This document shows positions 8,590-17,328 of a DNA stretch of 64,000 nt, piece by piece. Source of the DNA: Ignavibacterium sp037440165 (GTDB lineage Bacteria; Bacteroidota; Ignavibacteria; Ignavibacteriales; Ignavibacteriaceae); NCBI RefSeq assembly GCF_037440165.1, contig NZ_JBBIUQ010000001.1:1-64000 (forward strand), given 5' to 3'. Every line of letters begins with the position of its first letter. The first letter of the stretch is position 1. The notes under the pieces were generated by a model that was not told the origin of the DNA, did no database searches, and saw only the letters and a list, made by a program, of their open reading frames with translations. Position numbers and translations under genes: made by a program.

Positions 8590-10053
8590 TTATTTAGTAT
8601 AACTGCTAATAACTTTTTTTATTGCTTCTTCACAAACTTTACAGAATGGTTTATCACCTTTTGAGAACATTATGCAATCTAACATTGGACGGTAAAGTCC
8701 TTTTGGAAGATAACCTGCACCTTCGAAAGCACCAACTTTTCCCCAATACTTACTGCTTTGTAAATACTTATCAACTTTCTCTGATTGCATTTTATCTTTC
8801 ATTGCATATTCATCTTCTGCAGCTTCAATTTGTTCTTCCGGTGCACGATTTCTTTTCAATTCTGCAATAAAATTATTCAATCGATTTCTTTCTTTCAACC
8901 ATTCGTAACTCATTCTGTCAAATTCTTCTTTTTCCCAGGGTGTTGGAATTTCAATGCCTTTACTCAAGTATTCTTTCCATTTAATGTTCTTTGGATCGAG
9001 TAATGCAGTGATGTTTGGTTCGATTGGTTCAACAGTTGGTTTATAAAAATCTGTGTATGCGACATCAGAAGTGTAATATTCATCAGCCAGTCCAGTGAAA
9101 GAGTGACCGAATTCGTGAGTGAACAGATATTTGGCAAATTGATTATCAGTTGTGTAAGTGCAGAATTGATTATAAATTCCACCGCCGCCATAACGCGGAT
9201 GATTAACCTGAATGTAAATCGCATCATAAGGAACAAACGCTGCAAGATCACGCATTGATTTGTTGTCTTCAGTCATTAAATATCGCTCTGAGCCGAGTGT
9301 CCAGAATGTTGTGTTGAGAACTGTATTAACAAAAATATCTGCTCCGGGTAAATCTGTTCCGCTTTCCTGCGAGGGTTTGAAAACACCATAAATGTTAAAA
9401 TCACTCTTTTGAGATTTGTAAGGTTCCTGTTCAAAGAAATATCCAACGAATCTGTTTAAATCACTTTCAAACTTTCCTTGTTCCTCAACTGTATATCCTT
9501 CAGCAAGTATGACAATATCAACTTTATTATGTGAATCTCCGTTATATACTGGTTTAAAGATCTCAACATCTGAATCAACAATTTTATCTTTAATTATGTA
9601 AATGCTTGAGGGATCAATTTCTGTTCTGAAAATTTCATTCATTTTGTTTAGTTCGTCACGCTTTTCAATTGCAAAAATTATTTTTGATTTGGGAAACGGA
9701 ATTATTGCTGACTCATGATAGGACTTGCTGATTCCTTCTAATCCTTCATCACTTGATGCATACTCTCCAAAAAAAGTATCGTAACCTTTGGAGTAAATTA
9801 ATTTACCTGAGGCAGCATCATAAATTTTATGATAATATTTCCCGTTGTTAAGATTGTCAATCATATTGGTAACGCTTCCAGCCCACATTCCATAACGATA
9901 AATTTTATCAATTGTAAATTGCTCTGATTTAGCACTTCCAATATGGAAGTAGTCGATTCGCATAGTTTCATCAAAAAAGAAATCGTCAAACTTAACTTCA
10001 TTTTGTGCAAACGAAACCGTATAAAGAATGAGTAACAGAAAAATCTTTTTCAT
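8590..10053 (-). CDS. Secreted M64-family metallopeptidase
   Basis: A 487-residue exported zinc protease. The signal peptide ends near SFAQ (residue 17). An M64 N-terminal domain covers about residues 20-150. The catalytic domain begins near VDIVILAEGYTVEEQGKF and contains the metal site HEFGHSFTGLADEYY (H313, E314, H317, with a downstream DE pair). Two C-terminal cysteine pairs (CIMFSKGDKPFCKVCEEAI) suggest disulfides or a stable exported fold. The family was named for Clostridium ramosum IgA protease, but most members in free-living bacteria have unknown substrates. The gene is monocistronic and divergent from the cDPGS homologue across a 237-base spacer. Confidence 0.92.
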   Translation of the reverse strand: MKKIFLLLILYTVSFAQNEVKFDDFFFDETMRIDYFHIGSAKSEQFTIDKIYRYGMWAGSVTNMIDNLNNGKYYHKIYDAASGKLIYSKGYDTFFGEYASSDEGLEGISKSYHESAIIPFPKSKIIFAIEKRDELNKMNEIFRTEIDPSSIYIIKDKIVDSDVEIFKPVYNGDSHNKVDIVILAEGYTVEEQGKFESDLNRFVGYFFEQEPYKSQKSDFNIYGVFKPSQESGTDLPGADIFVNTVLNTTFWTLGSERYLMTEDNKSMRDLAAFVPYDAIYIQVNHPRYGGGGIYNQFCTYTTDNQFAKYLFTHEFGHSFTGLADEYYTSDVAYTDFYKPTVEPIEPNITALLDPKNIKWKEYLSKGIEIPTPWEKEEFDRMSYEWLKERNRLNNFIAELKRNRAPEEQIEAAEDEYAMKDKMQSEKVDKYLQSSKYWGKVGAFEGAGYLPKGLYRPMLDCIMFSKGDKPFCKVCEEAIKKVISSYTK

Positions 10054-10290
10054 AACAACCTCTAAAATTTTCTTGATTCAAAATTACTGAAGGAATTTCT
10101 TTTCATCTAAAAATAAATTATACTTCTCACAATAAAGCCAATTATATCTGTTAAAGTATTTATCGAAAAATTAGGCAAGTGACTATTAAAACTGTTAATT
10201 TTGAGAAGCAAATTTTTAAGGAATTTTTAGAATGAACATAAATCTTTTCATCAAACAACTCAAACAAAAAACACAAAGGAGAGTATATTT

Positions 10291-11613
10291 ATGGCTCGAA
10301 AGAACGTGTTGATAATGGGTGCGGCAGGACGCGATTTCCACAATTTTAATGTCTTCTACCGCAACAATCCTGATTACAATGTTGTCGCATTTACAGCAAC
10401 ACAAATTCCCAACATCGAAGGCCGCATTTATCCGAAACAACTTGCCGGCAAATTTTATCCGAATGGAATAAAAATTTACGAAGAATCAAAACTCGAAGAG
10501 CTCATCATAAAATTAAAAGTTGATGAAGTTGTTTTTTCATATTCAGATGTCCCATTTGAATATGTAATGACAAAAGCATCAATTGTTAATGCTGCAGGTG
10601 TTTCATTCAGACTTCTTGGTGCTGCTGAAACTCAGGTTAAAAGCTCTAAACCTGTTGTTGCTGTTCTTGCAGTCAGAACTGGCTGCGGAAAATCACAAAC
10701 TTCAAGAAAAATTGTTGAAGTTTTAACCAAATCCGGAAAGAAGGTTGTTGCAATCAGACATCCAATGCCTTATGGCGATTTGGTTAAACAAAAAGTTCAG
10801 AGATTCGCAACCTATGCAGATCTTAAAAAACATAATTGCACTATTGAAGAGATAGAAGAGTATGAACCACATATTGCACGCGGTGGTGTTATTTATGCAG
10901 GCATTGATTATGAAGCTATCCTGCGCGAAGCAGAAAAAGAAGCTGATGTTATTCTATGGGATGGAGGAAATAATGATTTCTCATTTTATAAAGCTGATGT
11001 AACCTTTACTGTTGTTGATCCTCATAGACCTGGCCACGAATTGAAATATTATCCGGGCAATACTTCACTAAGACTTGCAGATTGTGCAATTATAAACAAA
11101 ATTGATTCTGCTGATGCATTTAATATCAACATCGTTCGTGAAAATATTCAGAAAGTAAATCCAAAAGCTTCTATTATCGAAGCTGCTTCACCAGTGACTG
11201 TTGAAAAACCTGAATTGATAAGAGGTAAAAGAGTATTGGTTGTTGAAGATGGTCCGACATTGACTCACGGTGAAATGAAATACGGAGCCGGAACAGTTGC
11301 TGCGCAGAAACTTGGTGCAAAAGAAATTGTTGATCCGAGACCTTACACAGTAAAATCAATTACTGATACATATAAAAATTATCCAAATATTGGAACATTG
11401 CTTCCTGCTATGGGTTATGGCAAGCAACAAATGAAAGATCTTGAAACTACAATCAACAGAACAAAGTGTGATGTAGTAGTAATTGGAACTCCAATTGATT
11501 TGAGTCGTTATATTAAGATCAACAAACCTCACACTCGAGTTAAATATGATTTGCAGGAAATAGGTTCAATTACTGTTGAAACTGTTTTGAGAGAGAAGAA
11601 AATTATTAAGTAG
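10291..11613 (+). CDS. Cyclic 2,3-diphosphoglycerate synthetase-like ATPase/GTPase
   Basis: A 440-residue cytosolic protein of the cyclic 2,3-diphosphoglycerate synthetase family. The N-terminal Rossmann-like half (about 1-125) starts NVLIMGAAGRDFHNFNVFYR. A P-loop is visible at VRTGCGKSQTSRK (about 128-140), followed by WDGGNNDFSFYKADVTFTVV. The C-terminal half contains VLVVEDGPTLTHGEMKYGAG. In methanogens the enzyme makes the thermoprotectant cyclic 2,3-diphosphoglycerate from 2,3-diphosphoglycerate and ATP. The role of bacterial homologues is not well established. A strong ribosome site (AAAGGAGAG) precedes the ATG and a terminator follows, so it is a single-gene unit. Confidence 0.85.
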   Translation: MARKNVLIMGAAGRDFHNFNVFYRNNPDYNVVAFTATQIPNIEGRIYPKQLAGKFYPNGIKIYEESKLEELIIKLKVDEVVFSYSDVPFEYVMTKASIVNAAGVSFRLLGAAETQVKSSKPVVAVLAVRTGCGKSQTSRKIVEVLTKSGKKVVAIRHPMPYGDLVKQKVQRFATYADLKKHNCTIEEIEEYEPHIARGGVIYAGIDYEAILREAEKEADVILWDGGNNDFSFYKADVTFTVVDPHRPGHELKYYPGNTSLRLADCAIINKIDSADAFNINIVRENIQKVNPKASIIEAASPVTVEKPELIRGKRVLVVEDGPTLTHGEMKYGAGTVAAQKLGAKEIVDPRPYTVKSITDTYKNYPNIGTLLPAMGYGKQQMKDLETTINRTKCDVVVIGTPIDLSRYIKINKPHTRVKYDLQEIGSITVETVLREKKIIK

Positions 11614-11639
11614 AAAATATTACTTCATTTATTCCATGA

Positions 11640-11668
11640 CCTGCAGAAAATTCTCTGCAGGTTTTTTT
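11640..11668 (+). terminator. Intrinsic terminator of the cDPGS-like gene
   Basis: Perfect 8-bp stem CCTGCAGA / TCTGCAGG with a 6-base loop, followed immediately by seven T residues; it stands 27 bases after the stop codon. Confidence 0.93.
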
Positions 11669-11767
11669 ATTGCCTCAGAATTAAGAAAAGTAGTATTAGC
11701 TTATCAGATATTCGTCTAATTAGTGGCTGATGTTTTATGTTTGAGTAAATGAATTCAAAATTTTTTT

Positions 11768-13201
11768 ATGACTTCATATCGATTAACTGATCTGATCATC
11801 GTGATATTATATCTTTCGGTTGTTGCCATCTTTGGAATCCTTTCCGGCGGTAAACAGAGATCAATAAAAGATTACTTCCTTGGTGCTGAAAAAATTCCCT
11901 GGATTGCAGTTAGCTTTTCAATAATTGCCGCTGAAACAAGCACGCTGACATTTATTTCAATTCCGGGTTTGGCTTATAAATCAAATTTTAATTTCCTTCA
12001 GTTAGCATTTGGATTTTGTGTGGGAAGGATTGCCGTTGCACTCATTTTGCTGCCAAAATATTATCAGGGAGAAATTTCAACAGTATATACTTACCTGGAA
12101 AGAAGATTCGGAAAAAATTTACGAACATTTGCTTCAATTGTCTTTTTACTTACGAGAGTCGCTTCAGATGGTGTAAGATTATTTGCTGCAGCAATTCCAC
12201 TATATCTTCTTCTAAACATCGAACCAATTTTTGCAATTTTAATTATCAGCTTTATTGCTCTTATTTATACTTACACAGGTGGAATGAAAGCAATCATTTA
12301 TGTCGATGCATTGCAAATGACGATTTATCTTGGCGGTGCACTATTAATAATCTTTTACATTCTTAATAATGCCGGAGGCAACATCTTTTCTGATTCGGAA
12401 CTAATTAATCAAAAGCTTTCCATAATCAATTTAGGTATAAGCAAAAGCTTTTCTGATTTCTTCTTGCAGCCGTATACACTTTTTAGTGGAATCGTTGGTG
12501 GTGCATTTTTATCAATGGCTTCACACGGAACTGATCAGTTAATTGTGCAAAGATTACTGGCTGTGCAAAATCTTCGGAAAAGCCAATTGGCTATAATCAC
12601 TACTGGAGTAATAATCGTTATTCAATTTGCAATATTTTTATTCATTGGATTTTTGCTCTACGCATTCTACGGAGAAATAAGTTTAAAGTCAGATGAAATT
12701 CTTCCAACATTTATTATCAAAGAACTGCCTGTCGGATTTTCTGGATTTATTATCGCAGGAATTTTTGCCGCAGCCTTATCAACACTTTCTGGTTCAATAA
12801 GCTCTCTTTCATCATCAACAATGATTGACTTATTCCTAAATAACAAAAAAGACAATCTTGATGAAAAATCTAAACTATTCTATTCCCGAATTTTTACTAT
12901 CATCTGGACTATAATCCTGATCGCTTCAGCATTCTTTTTTATGAATACAAACAAAGCTGTAGTTGAATTAGCATTAAGTATATCTTCCTTCACTTTTGGA
13001 GGAATGCTGGGAACATTTCTTTTAGGAATATTTAATAAAAAAGCAAACGAGAAAATTGCAATAACAGCTTTTATCATCAGCATCATAGTTGTTTCTCTTT
13101 TTATAATCTTTAAAGTTGTTGCCTGGACCTGGTATGTGTTTATCGGAGTAGCAATAGTAATGATAATTGGATTTATCCTTTCTGAACTAAAAAAATTTTA
13201 A
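11768..13201 (+). CDS. Sodium:solute symporter (SSS family)
   Basis: A 477-residue membrane transporter of the sodium:solute symporter family, with about 13 hydrophobic segments. Family-typical features are the early SIKDYFLGAEKIPWIAVSFSIIAAETSTLTF region, YTYTGGMKAIIYVDALQM (the SSS signature area), and AGIFAAALSTLSGSISSLSSSTMIDL (the sodium-site helix 8 region). These proteins use the sodium gradient to import sugars, amino acids, sialic acid or organic acids. The substrate cannot be predicted. No Shine-Dalgarno sequence is obvious before the ATG. The neighbours do not indicate a pathway. Confidence 0.92.
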   Translation: MTSYRLTDLIIVILYLSVVAIFGILSGGKQRSIKDYFLGAEKIPWIAVSFSIIAAETSTLTFISIPGLAYKSNFNFLQLAFGFCVGRIAVALILLPKYYQGEISTVYTYLERRFGKNLRTFASIVFLLTRVASDGVRLFAAAIPLYLLLNIEPIFAILIISFIALIYTYTGGMKAIIYVDALQMTIYLGGALLIIFYILNNAGGNIFSDSELINQKLSIINLGISKSFSDFFLQPYTLFSGIVGGAFLSMASHGTDQLIVQRLLAVQNLRKSQLAIITTGVIIVIQFAIFLFIGFLLYAFYGEISLKSDEILPTFIIKELPVGFSGFIIAGIFAAALSTLSGSISSLSSSTMIDLFLNNKKDNLDEKSKLFYSRIFTIIWTIILIASAFFFMNTNKAVVELALSISSFTFGGMLGTFLLGIFNKKANEKIAITAFIISIIVVSLFIIFKVVAWTWYVFIGVAIVMIIGFILSELKKF

Positions 13202-13235
13202 TAAGAATTTTTAAAGTTTATTTTTGTTTATGAAT

Positions 13236-13323
13236 CTTAGTGTCATTCAGTCTTCATGGCAAAAAAATGCCACCAAGACACCAAGGCACTAAGAGATTCT
13301 TTTTGTCTTAGAGCCTTCGTGGC
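13236..13323. repeat. Palindromic interspersed repeat, left of the GxxExxY gene
   Basis: Two 25-base arms, CTTAGTGTCATTCAGTCTTC... (13236-13260) and GCCACCAAGACACCAAGGCA... (13269-13293), are inverted repeats matching at 18 of 25 positions around an A-rich 8-base spacer. A further half-unit, TTTTGTCTTAGAGCCTTCGT plus GGC, ends at 13323. It is the 'GCCACCAAGACACCAAG' type of repeat and is related to the copy at 13787-13852. Confidence 0.8.
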
Positions 13324-13362
13324 AAAATACTTATATAGTCTTTACAACATTGAAAATAGAAT

Positions 13363-13785
13363 ATGGATGAACTAACAATAAATGAGCAAAGAATTAATTA
13401 CTCTCCTCTAAGTGAAAAAGAAGAGTTCGTAGGCAAAATAATTGTGGATTCGGCTTTGAAAGTTCATAAAGCACTAGGTCCTGGTTTGTTAGAAAAAGTT
13501 TATGAAGTATGTCTTTCACATGAGATTAAAAAATTGGGGTTGGATGTTAAAAGACAGGTTGATATACCAATTATTTATGATGGATTAACTTTTGAAGAAG
13601 GATTAAGATTAGACTTACTTGTTGAAGGATTAGTTATTTGTGAATTAAAAGCTGTTGATCAAATAAATACTGTGTGGGAAGCTCAGATACTAAGTCACCT
13701 TAAGCTTACAGGATTAAGATTAGGTTATCTAATAAACTTTAATGTTCCAATCATAAAGCAAGGTATAAAGCGGTTTATAATATAA
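13363..13785 (+). CDS. GxxExxY family protein (PD-(D/E)XK nuclease-like)
   Basis: A 140-residue protein of the GxxExxY family, named for the motif seen here in PGLLEKVYEVCL. The N-terminal half has IVDSALKVHKALGPGLLEKVYE. The second half has RLDLLVEGLVICELKAV, whose D...E-x-K arrangement matches a PD-(D/E)XK nuclease core, and a QILSHLKLTGLRLGYLINF segment. The biological role is not established. The gene is flanked on both sides by related palindromic repeats, one starting a single base after the stop codon. It separates two symporter genes with which it shares no evident function. A short repeat-associated mobile cassette is a reasonable inference. Confidence 0.93.
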   Translation: MDELTINEQRINYSPLSEKEEFVGKIIVDSALKVHKALGPGLLEKVYEVCLSHEIKKLGLDVKRQVDIPIIYDGLTFEEGLRLDLLVEGLVICELKAVDQINTVWEAQILSHLKLTGLRLGYLINFNVPIIKQGIKRFII

Positions 13786-13786
13786 A

Positions 13787-13852
13787 TTCTTTGTGTCTTT
13801 GAGTCTTCGTGGCAATAATAGAAGCCACAAAGGCACAATGACACCAAGAAAG
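13787..13852. repeat. Palindromic interspersed repeat, right of the GxxExxY gene
   Basis: Arms TTCTTTGTGTCTTTGAGTCT... (13787-13813) and GCCACAAAGGCACAATGACA... (13824-13852) form an imperfect inverted repeat around a 10-base spacer. Both arms match the GCCAC/GTGGC-ended arms of the repeat at 13236-13323. The first arm begins one base after the GxxExxY stop codon. Confidence 0.8.
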
Positions 13853-13887
13853 TAATTAAGACTTCACAAACTTTAATTAAAAATTAC

Positions 13888-15636
13888 ATGGAAACACTTG
13901 ATTACTTAATTGTCTTACTTTACTTCATCATCTCCTTTTCAATAGCCTTCTTCTTTTATAAAAGAGCTGGAAAAGATACCAATGAATTTTTTCTGTCAGG
14001 CAGAAATTTACCTTGGTATCTGGCTGGACTATCAATGGTTGCAACTACATTTGCAGCAGATACTCCACTTGCTGTAACAGAACTTGTTGCAAAAAATGGA
14101 ATTGCAGGCAACTGGCTCTGGTGGAATTTCGCCTTCGGAGGAATGCTCACAGTTTTTTTCTTTTCAAGATTATGGCGACGCGCGGGATTGATGACTGAAG
14201 TTGAATTCGCAGAGTTCAGATATTCAGGTAGACCAGCAAAATTTCTTCGCGGCTTCAGAGCAGTGTATTTTGGTTTTGTAATGAACATTATCATTATTGG
14301 TTGGGTAAACAAAGCAATGATTTCAATACTCACAGGATTTTTTCGTATCGATGAATCAATAGTTTTCTTTTATGTTTTTGCTGTTATGTTTATTGTGGCT
14401 GTTTATTCTGCACTATCAGGTTTATGGGGAGTTGTAGTTACTGATGCCTTTCAATTTATTATGGCAATGACTGGATGTATAATCTTAGCAATTATCGTTG
14501 TTAATTCTCCACAGGTTGGTGGAATGTCAGAACTTCAAAACAAACTTCCTGAAACAGTTTTCAATTTCTTCCCTTCGATTGCCGATACTGGAAACGCAGC
14601 AGGAACAATGGTCTTATCTCTATCATCTTTCCTTGCTTATGTGGGAATTATCTGGTGGGCAAGTTGGTATCCTGGTGCAGAACCCGGTGGCGGAGGTTAT
14701 GTTGTTCAAAGAATGCTATCTGCTAAAAACGAAAAGCATTCATTATTCGCTACTTTGTTTTTTCAGGTTGCACATTATGCAATAAGACCTTGGCCCTGGA
14801 TTATTGTCGGACTCGCTTCTCTTGTGTTGTACCCCGAACTATCTGAAAATCAAAAGGGGCTCGGATACATTTACGCAATGAAAGATTTCCTTCCAACAGG
14901 TTTGAAAGGTTTATTGATTGCTGCATTCTTCGCAGCTTATATGAGCACGATAGCTACTCAGCTTAATTGGGGCGCATCATATATCATCAATGATTTCTAC
15001 AAAAGATTTCTGGTGATGAATAATTCAGAAAAACATTATGTGTTTGTTTCGAGAATTTTCACTTTGATTTTGATGATTGTTTCCGTTCTAATAACACTTT
15101 TTATTAATAGAATTTCGGGCGCATGGGAATTTATTTTAGAATGCGGTGCAGGGCTTGGATTAGTTTTGATTATGAGATGGTTCTGGTGGCGTATAAATGC
15201 CTGGAGTGAAATTTCTGCGATGATAACGCCATTTATAATTTTACCAATTCTAAAGGCACTACAGATTGAATTTCCGACAACACTTTTTATTATCGTTCCA
15301 TCAACAACTTTAGTATGGCTGCTATTTACATATCTGACAAAACCAACGGATGAAAAAATCTTGATTGAATTTTATAAAAAAGTTTATCCTGGTGGAAAGC
15401 TTTGGAAAATAATTTCAGATAAAATTCCTGATGCACCAGTCAAACAAAATTTTTCTTCAATGTTTATGAATTGGATTTTTGGAGTGATATTGGTTTACTC
15501 ATCCCTTTTTACAATTGGAAAGATAATACTTGGAAATTATTCAGATGCAATTTTCTACTTTGTTCTAATTTTTATTTCGTTAGTAGTAATAACAAAAAAT
15601 CTGAATAAAGAAGGATGGGGAAAATTGCTTGAATGA
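13888..15636 (+). CDS. Sodium:solute symporter, larger SSS subfamily
   Basis: A 582-residue membrane protein of the SSS family, not closely similar to the 477-residue symporter upstream. It starts METLDYLIVLLYFIISFSI and has NEFFLSGRNLPWYLAGLSMV, AVYSALSGLWGVVVTDAFQF (signature region), and LLIAAFFAAYMSTIATQLNWGASYIIND (helix 8 sodium-site region). A longer C-terminal extension with extra hydrophobic helices (about 480-582) distinguishes it. Many relatives of this size are annotated as carbohydrate or proline-like symporters, but no substrate can be assigned. It is followed by a hairpin that separates it from the convergent AbgT gene. Confidence 0.92.
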   Translation: METLDYLIVLLYFIISFSIAFFFYKRAGKDTNEFFLSGRNLPWYLAGLSMVATTFAADTPLAVTELVAKNGIAGNWLWWNFAFGGMLTVFFFSRLWRRAGLMTEVEFAEFRYSGRPAKFLRGFRAVYFGFVMNIIIIGWVNKAMISILTGFFRIDESIVFFYVFAVMFIVAVYSALSGLWGVVVTDAFQFIMAMTGCIILAIIVVNSPQVGGMSELQNKLPETVFNFFPSIADTGNAAGTMVLSLSSFLAYVGIIWWASWYPGAEPGGGGYVVQRMLSAKNEKHSLFATLFFQVAHYAIRPWPWIIVGLASLVLYPELSENQKGLGYIYAMKDFLPTGLKGLLIAAFFAAYMSTIATQLNWGASYIINDFYKRFLVMNNSEKHYVFVSRIFTLILMIVSVLITLFINRISGAWEFILECGAGLGLVLIMRWFWWRINAWSEISAMITPFIILPILKALQIEFPTTLFIIVPSTTLVWLLFTYLTKPTDEKILIEFYKKVYPGGKLWKIISDKIPDAPVKQNFSSMFMNWIFGVILVYSSLFTIGKIILGNYSDAIFYFVLIFISLVVITKNLNKEGWGKLLE

Positions 15637-15639
15637 AAT

Positions 15640-15670
15640 AAGATGACATCTGAAAATAAGATGTCATCTT
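15640..15670. terminator. Bidirectional terminator-like hairpin
   Basis: Perfect 12-bp inverted repeat AAGATGACATCT / AGATGTCATCTT with a 7-base loop, between the convergent symporter and AbgT genes. No strong T-tract follows on either side, so termination efficiency is uncertain. Confidence 0.75.
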
Positions 15671-15698
15671 TGAACGAACTTTTCTTTAGAAGAATTAA

Positions 15699-17228
15699 TT
15701 AAAGATACAGCGGCCCGTCTGGTCCAAGTGGTAGTCCAAATACAATCCAGATTATTAAAAGTAAAATCCAAAAAATTGTTAACAGTATTGTGTACGGAAT
15801 CATTGTCGAGATGATTGTTCCAATACCATATTTTTCATCATACTTCTGTGCAAAGGCAACAATTAAAGCAAAGTAACTCATCATAGGAGTTATAAGATTG
15901 GTAACTGAATCTCCAATCCTGAAAGCTGCTTGCGTTAAAGCGGGATGATAACCCAGCAGCATAAACATTGGGATAAAAACCGGAGCCATAATTGCCCATT
16001 TAGCAGAAGCACTTCCCATAAATAAATTTATAAAAGCTGACACAAGAACAAACGCTACTAGCAATGGAATTCCAGTTAAGCCAATATTCTTCAGAAAAGC
16101 TGCACCATCAATTGCTATGATTAGTCCAAGATTACTATATCTGAAGAAATAAACAAATTGAGCTGCAAAAAATACGAGGACAATGTAAGTAGCCATTGTT
16201 GACATCGATTTTATGATATGCTTCATAAAATCTTTGTCATTTCTGATTGACTTAACAGCAATTCCATAAGCTAATCCGGGAACTAAAAAGAATATCAGAA
16301 TTCCTGTTATGATGCCATCAAAAAATGGTGAGTGAAGAATCTCGCCCGTTTTAGGATTTCTAAATATTCCATTCTCGTGAATAATTGTAAAGGTAAATAA
16401 AACAATAAGCACCAAAAGTGAAATTCCAGCCCACTTTAATCCTTTATTTTCTTCAGCAGAAATTTTTTCAACTGAGATTTTCTCGGCGTTACCTTCATAT
16501 GAGTTTAATCGTGGTTCAACAATTTTTTCAGTTATCCAAGTTCCTGCAAGCACAATCATAACTGCAGACACAAACATGAAATAGAAATTCACTGCGGCAT
16601 TTATTTTTATATTAGGATCAATGATGTTTGCAGCCGATTCTGATAAGCCGGCTAAAACTGGATCAATCGAACCGATGAGGAAGTTAGCACCAAATCCACC
16701 GCTTACACCACAGAATGCGGCAGCCAATCCAGCCATCGGATGTCTGCCCAAAGCATAGTAAATCGCTGCACCAAGAGGAATAAGAATAACATAGCCGGCT
16801 TCCGAAGCCAGATGAGAAAGAACTCCTGCAAATACTATTGCACCTGTAATTAGTCTTTTCGGTGCCTTTAAAACTAATGCTCGTATCATTGAATTGAATA
16901 AGCCGGAACCTTCGGCAACACCTATTCCAATCATCACTGCAAGCACATATCCGAGCGGAGGAAAATTTACAAAGTTGTGAACTACATTTGTGTAAATCCA
17001 TCTTATTCCATCACCCGATAACAAATTTTTAATTTCTATTTTAGAGCCATCAGCAGGATGAATTGCACTTAAGGAAAAGAAGTCGCCAATCCAGGAAGCA
17101 ATAACTACAATGATGGCAAGTAAGGCAAATAGTGTAGCTGGATGTGGTAATTTGTTTCCAATAATTTCAATGTAATCTAATATCTTATTAAATATTTTAG
17201 ATGAACCAATGTTGTTTTTCAATGACAT
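15699..17228 (-). CDS. AbgT family transporter
   Basis: A 509-residue membrane protein of the AbgT family (p-aminobenzoyl-glutamate transporter / MtrF-like exporters). It begins with a short cytosolic segment and IEIIGNKLPHPATLFALLAI. Further family segments are GYVLAVMIGIGVAEGSGLFNSM, HLASEAGYVILIPLGAAIYYALGRHPMAGLAAAFCGVSGG, and GSASAKWAIMAPVFIPMFMLLGYHPALTQAAFRIGDS. E. coli AbgT imports the folate breakdown product, whereas Neisseria MtrF confers sulfonamide efflux. A peptidase partner (AbgA/AbgB) is not adjacent, so direction and substrate remain open. A strong AAAGGAG site precedes the ATG. It is divergent from the ArsB-like transporter. Confidence 0.93.
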   Translation of the reverse strand: MSLKNNIGSSKIFNKILDYIEIIGNKLPHPATLFALLAIIVVIASWIGDFFSLSAIHPADGSKIEIKNLLSGDGIRWIYTNVVHNFVNFPPLGYVLAVMIGIGVAEGSGLFNSMIRALVLKAPKRLITGAIVFAGVLSHLASEAGYVILIPLGAAIYYALGRHPMAGLAAAFCGVSGGFGANFLIGSIDPVLAGLSESAANIIDPNIKINAAVNFYFMFVSAVMIVLAGTWITEKIVEPRLNSYEGNAEKISVEKISAEENKGLKWAGISLLVLIVLFTFTIIHENGIFRNPKTGEILHSPFFDGIITGILIFFLVPGLAYGIAVKSIRNDKDFMKHIIKSMSTMATYIVLVFFAAQFVYFFRYSNLGLIIAIDGAAFLKNIGLTGIPLLVAFVLVSAFINLFMGSASAKWAIMAPVFIPMFMLLGYHPALTQAAFRIGDSVTNLITPMMSYFALIVAFAQKYDEKYGIGTIISTMIPYTILLTIFWILLLIIWIVFGLPLGPDGPLYL

Positions 17229-17328
17229 ATCTCCTTTGTAGTTCTTGAATTTTACTTAAATTAAATATGAGAATAAAATTACTAGACAAAGATAATTCAG
17301 TTTGAAAGTTTCTCAATAAAAATTTAGA

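Noticed and set aside
8622..9003. Two open frames of 82 and 72 codons opposite the M64 protease gene
   Set aside because: Shadows of the conserved protease; no start signals or recognisable content.
10054..10290. Regulatory element in the spacer between the M64 and cDPGS-like genes
   Set aside because: No inverted repeat, riboswitch-like structure or convincing promoter pair could be picked out beyond the ribosome site.
13956..14333. 125-codon open frame antisense to the larger symporter
   Set aside because: Opposite conserved SSS helices; composition mirrors the sense strand.
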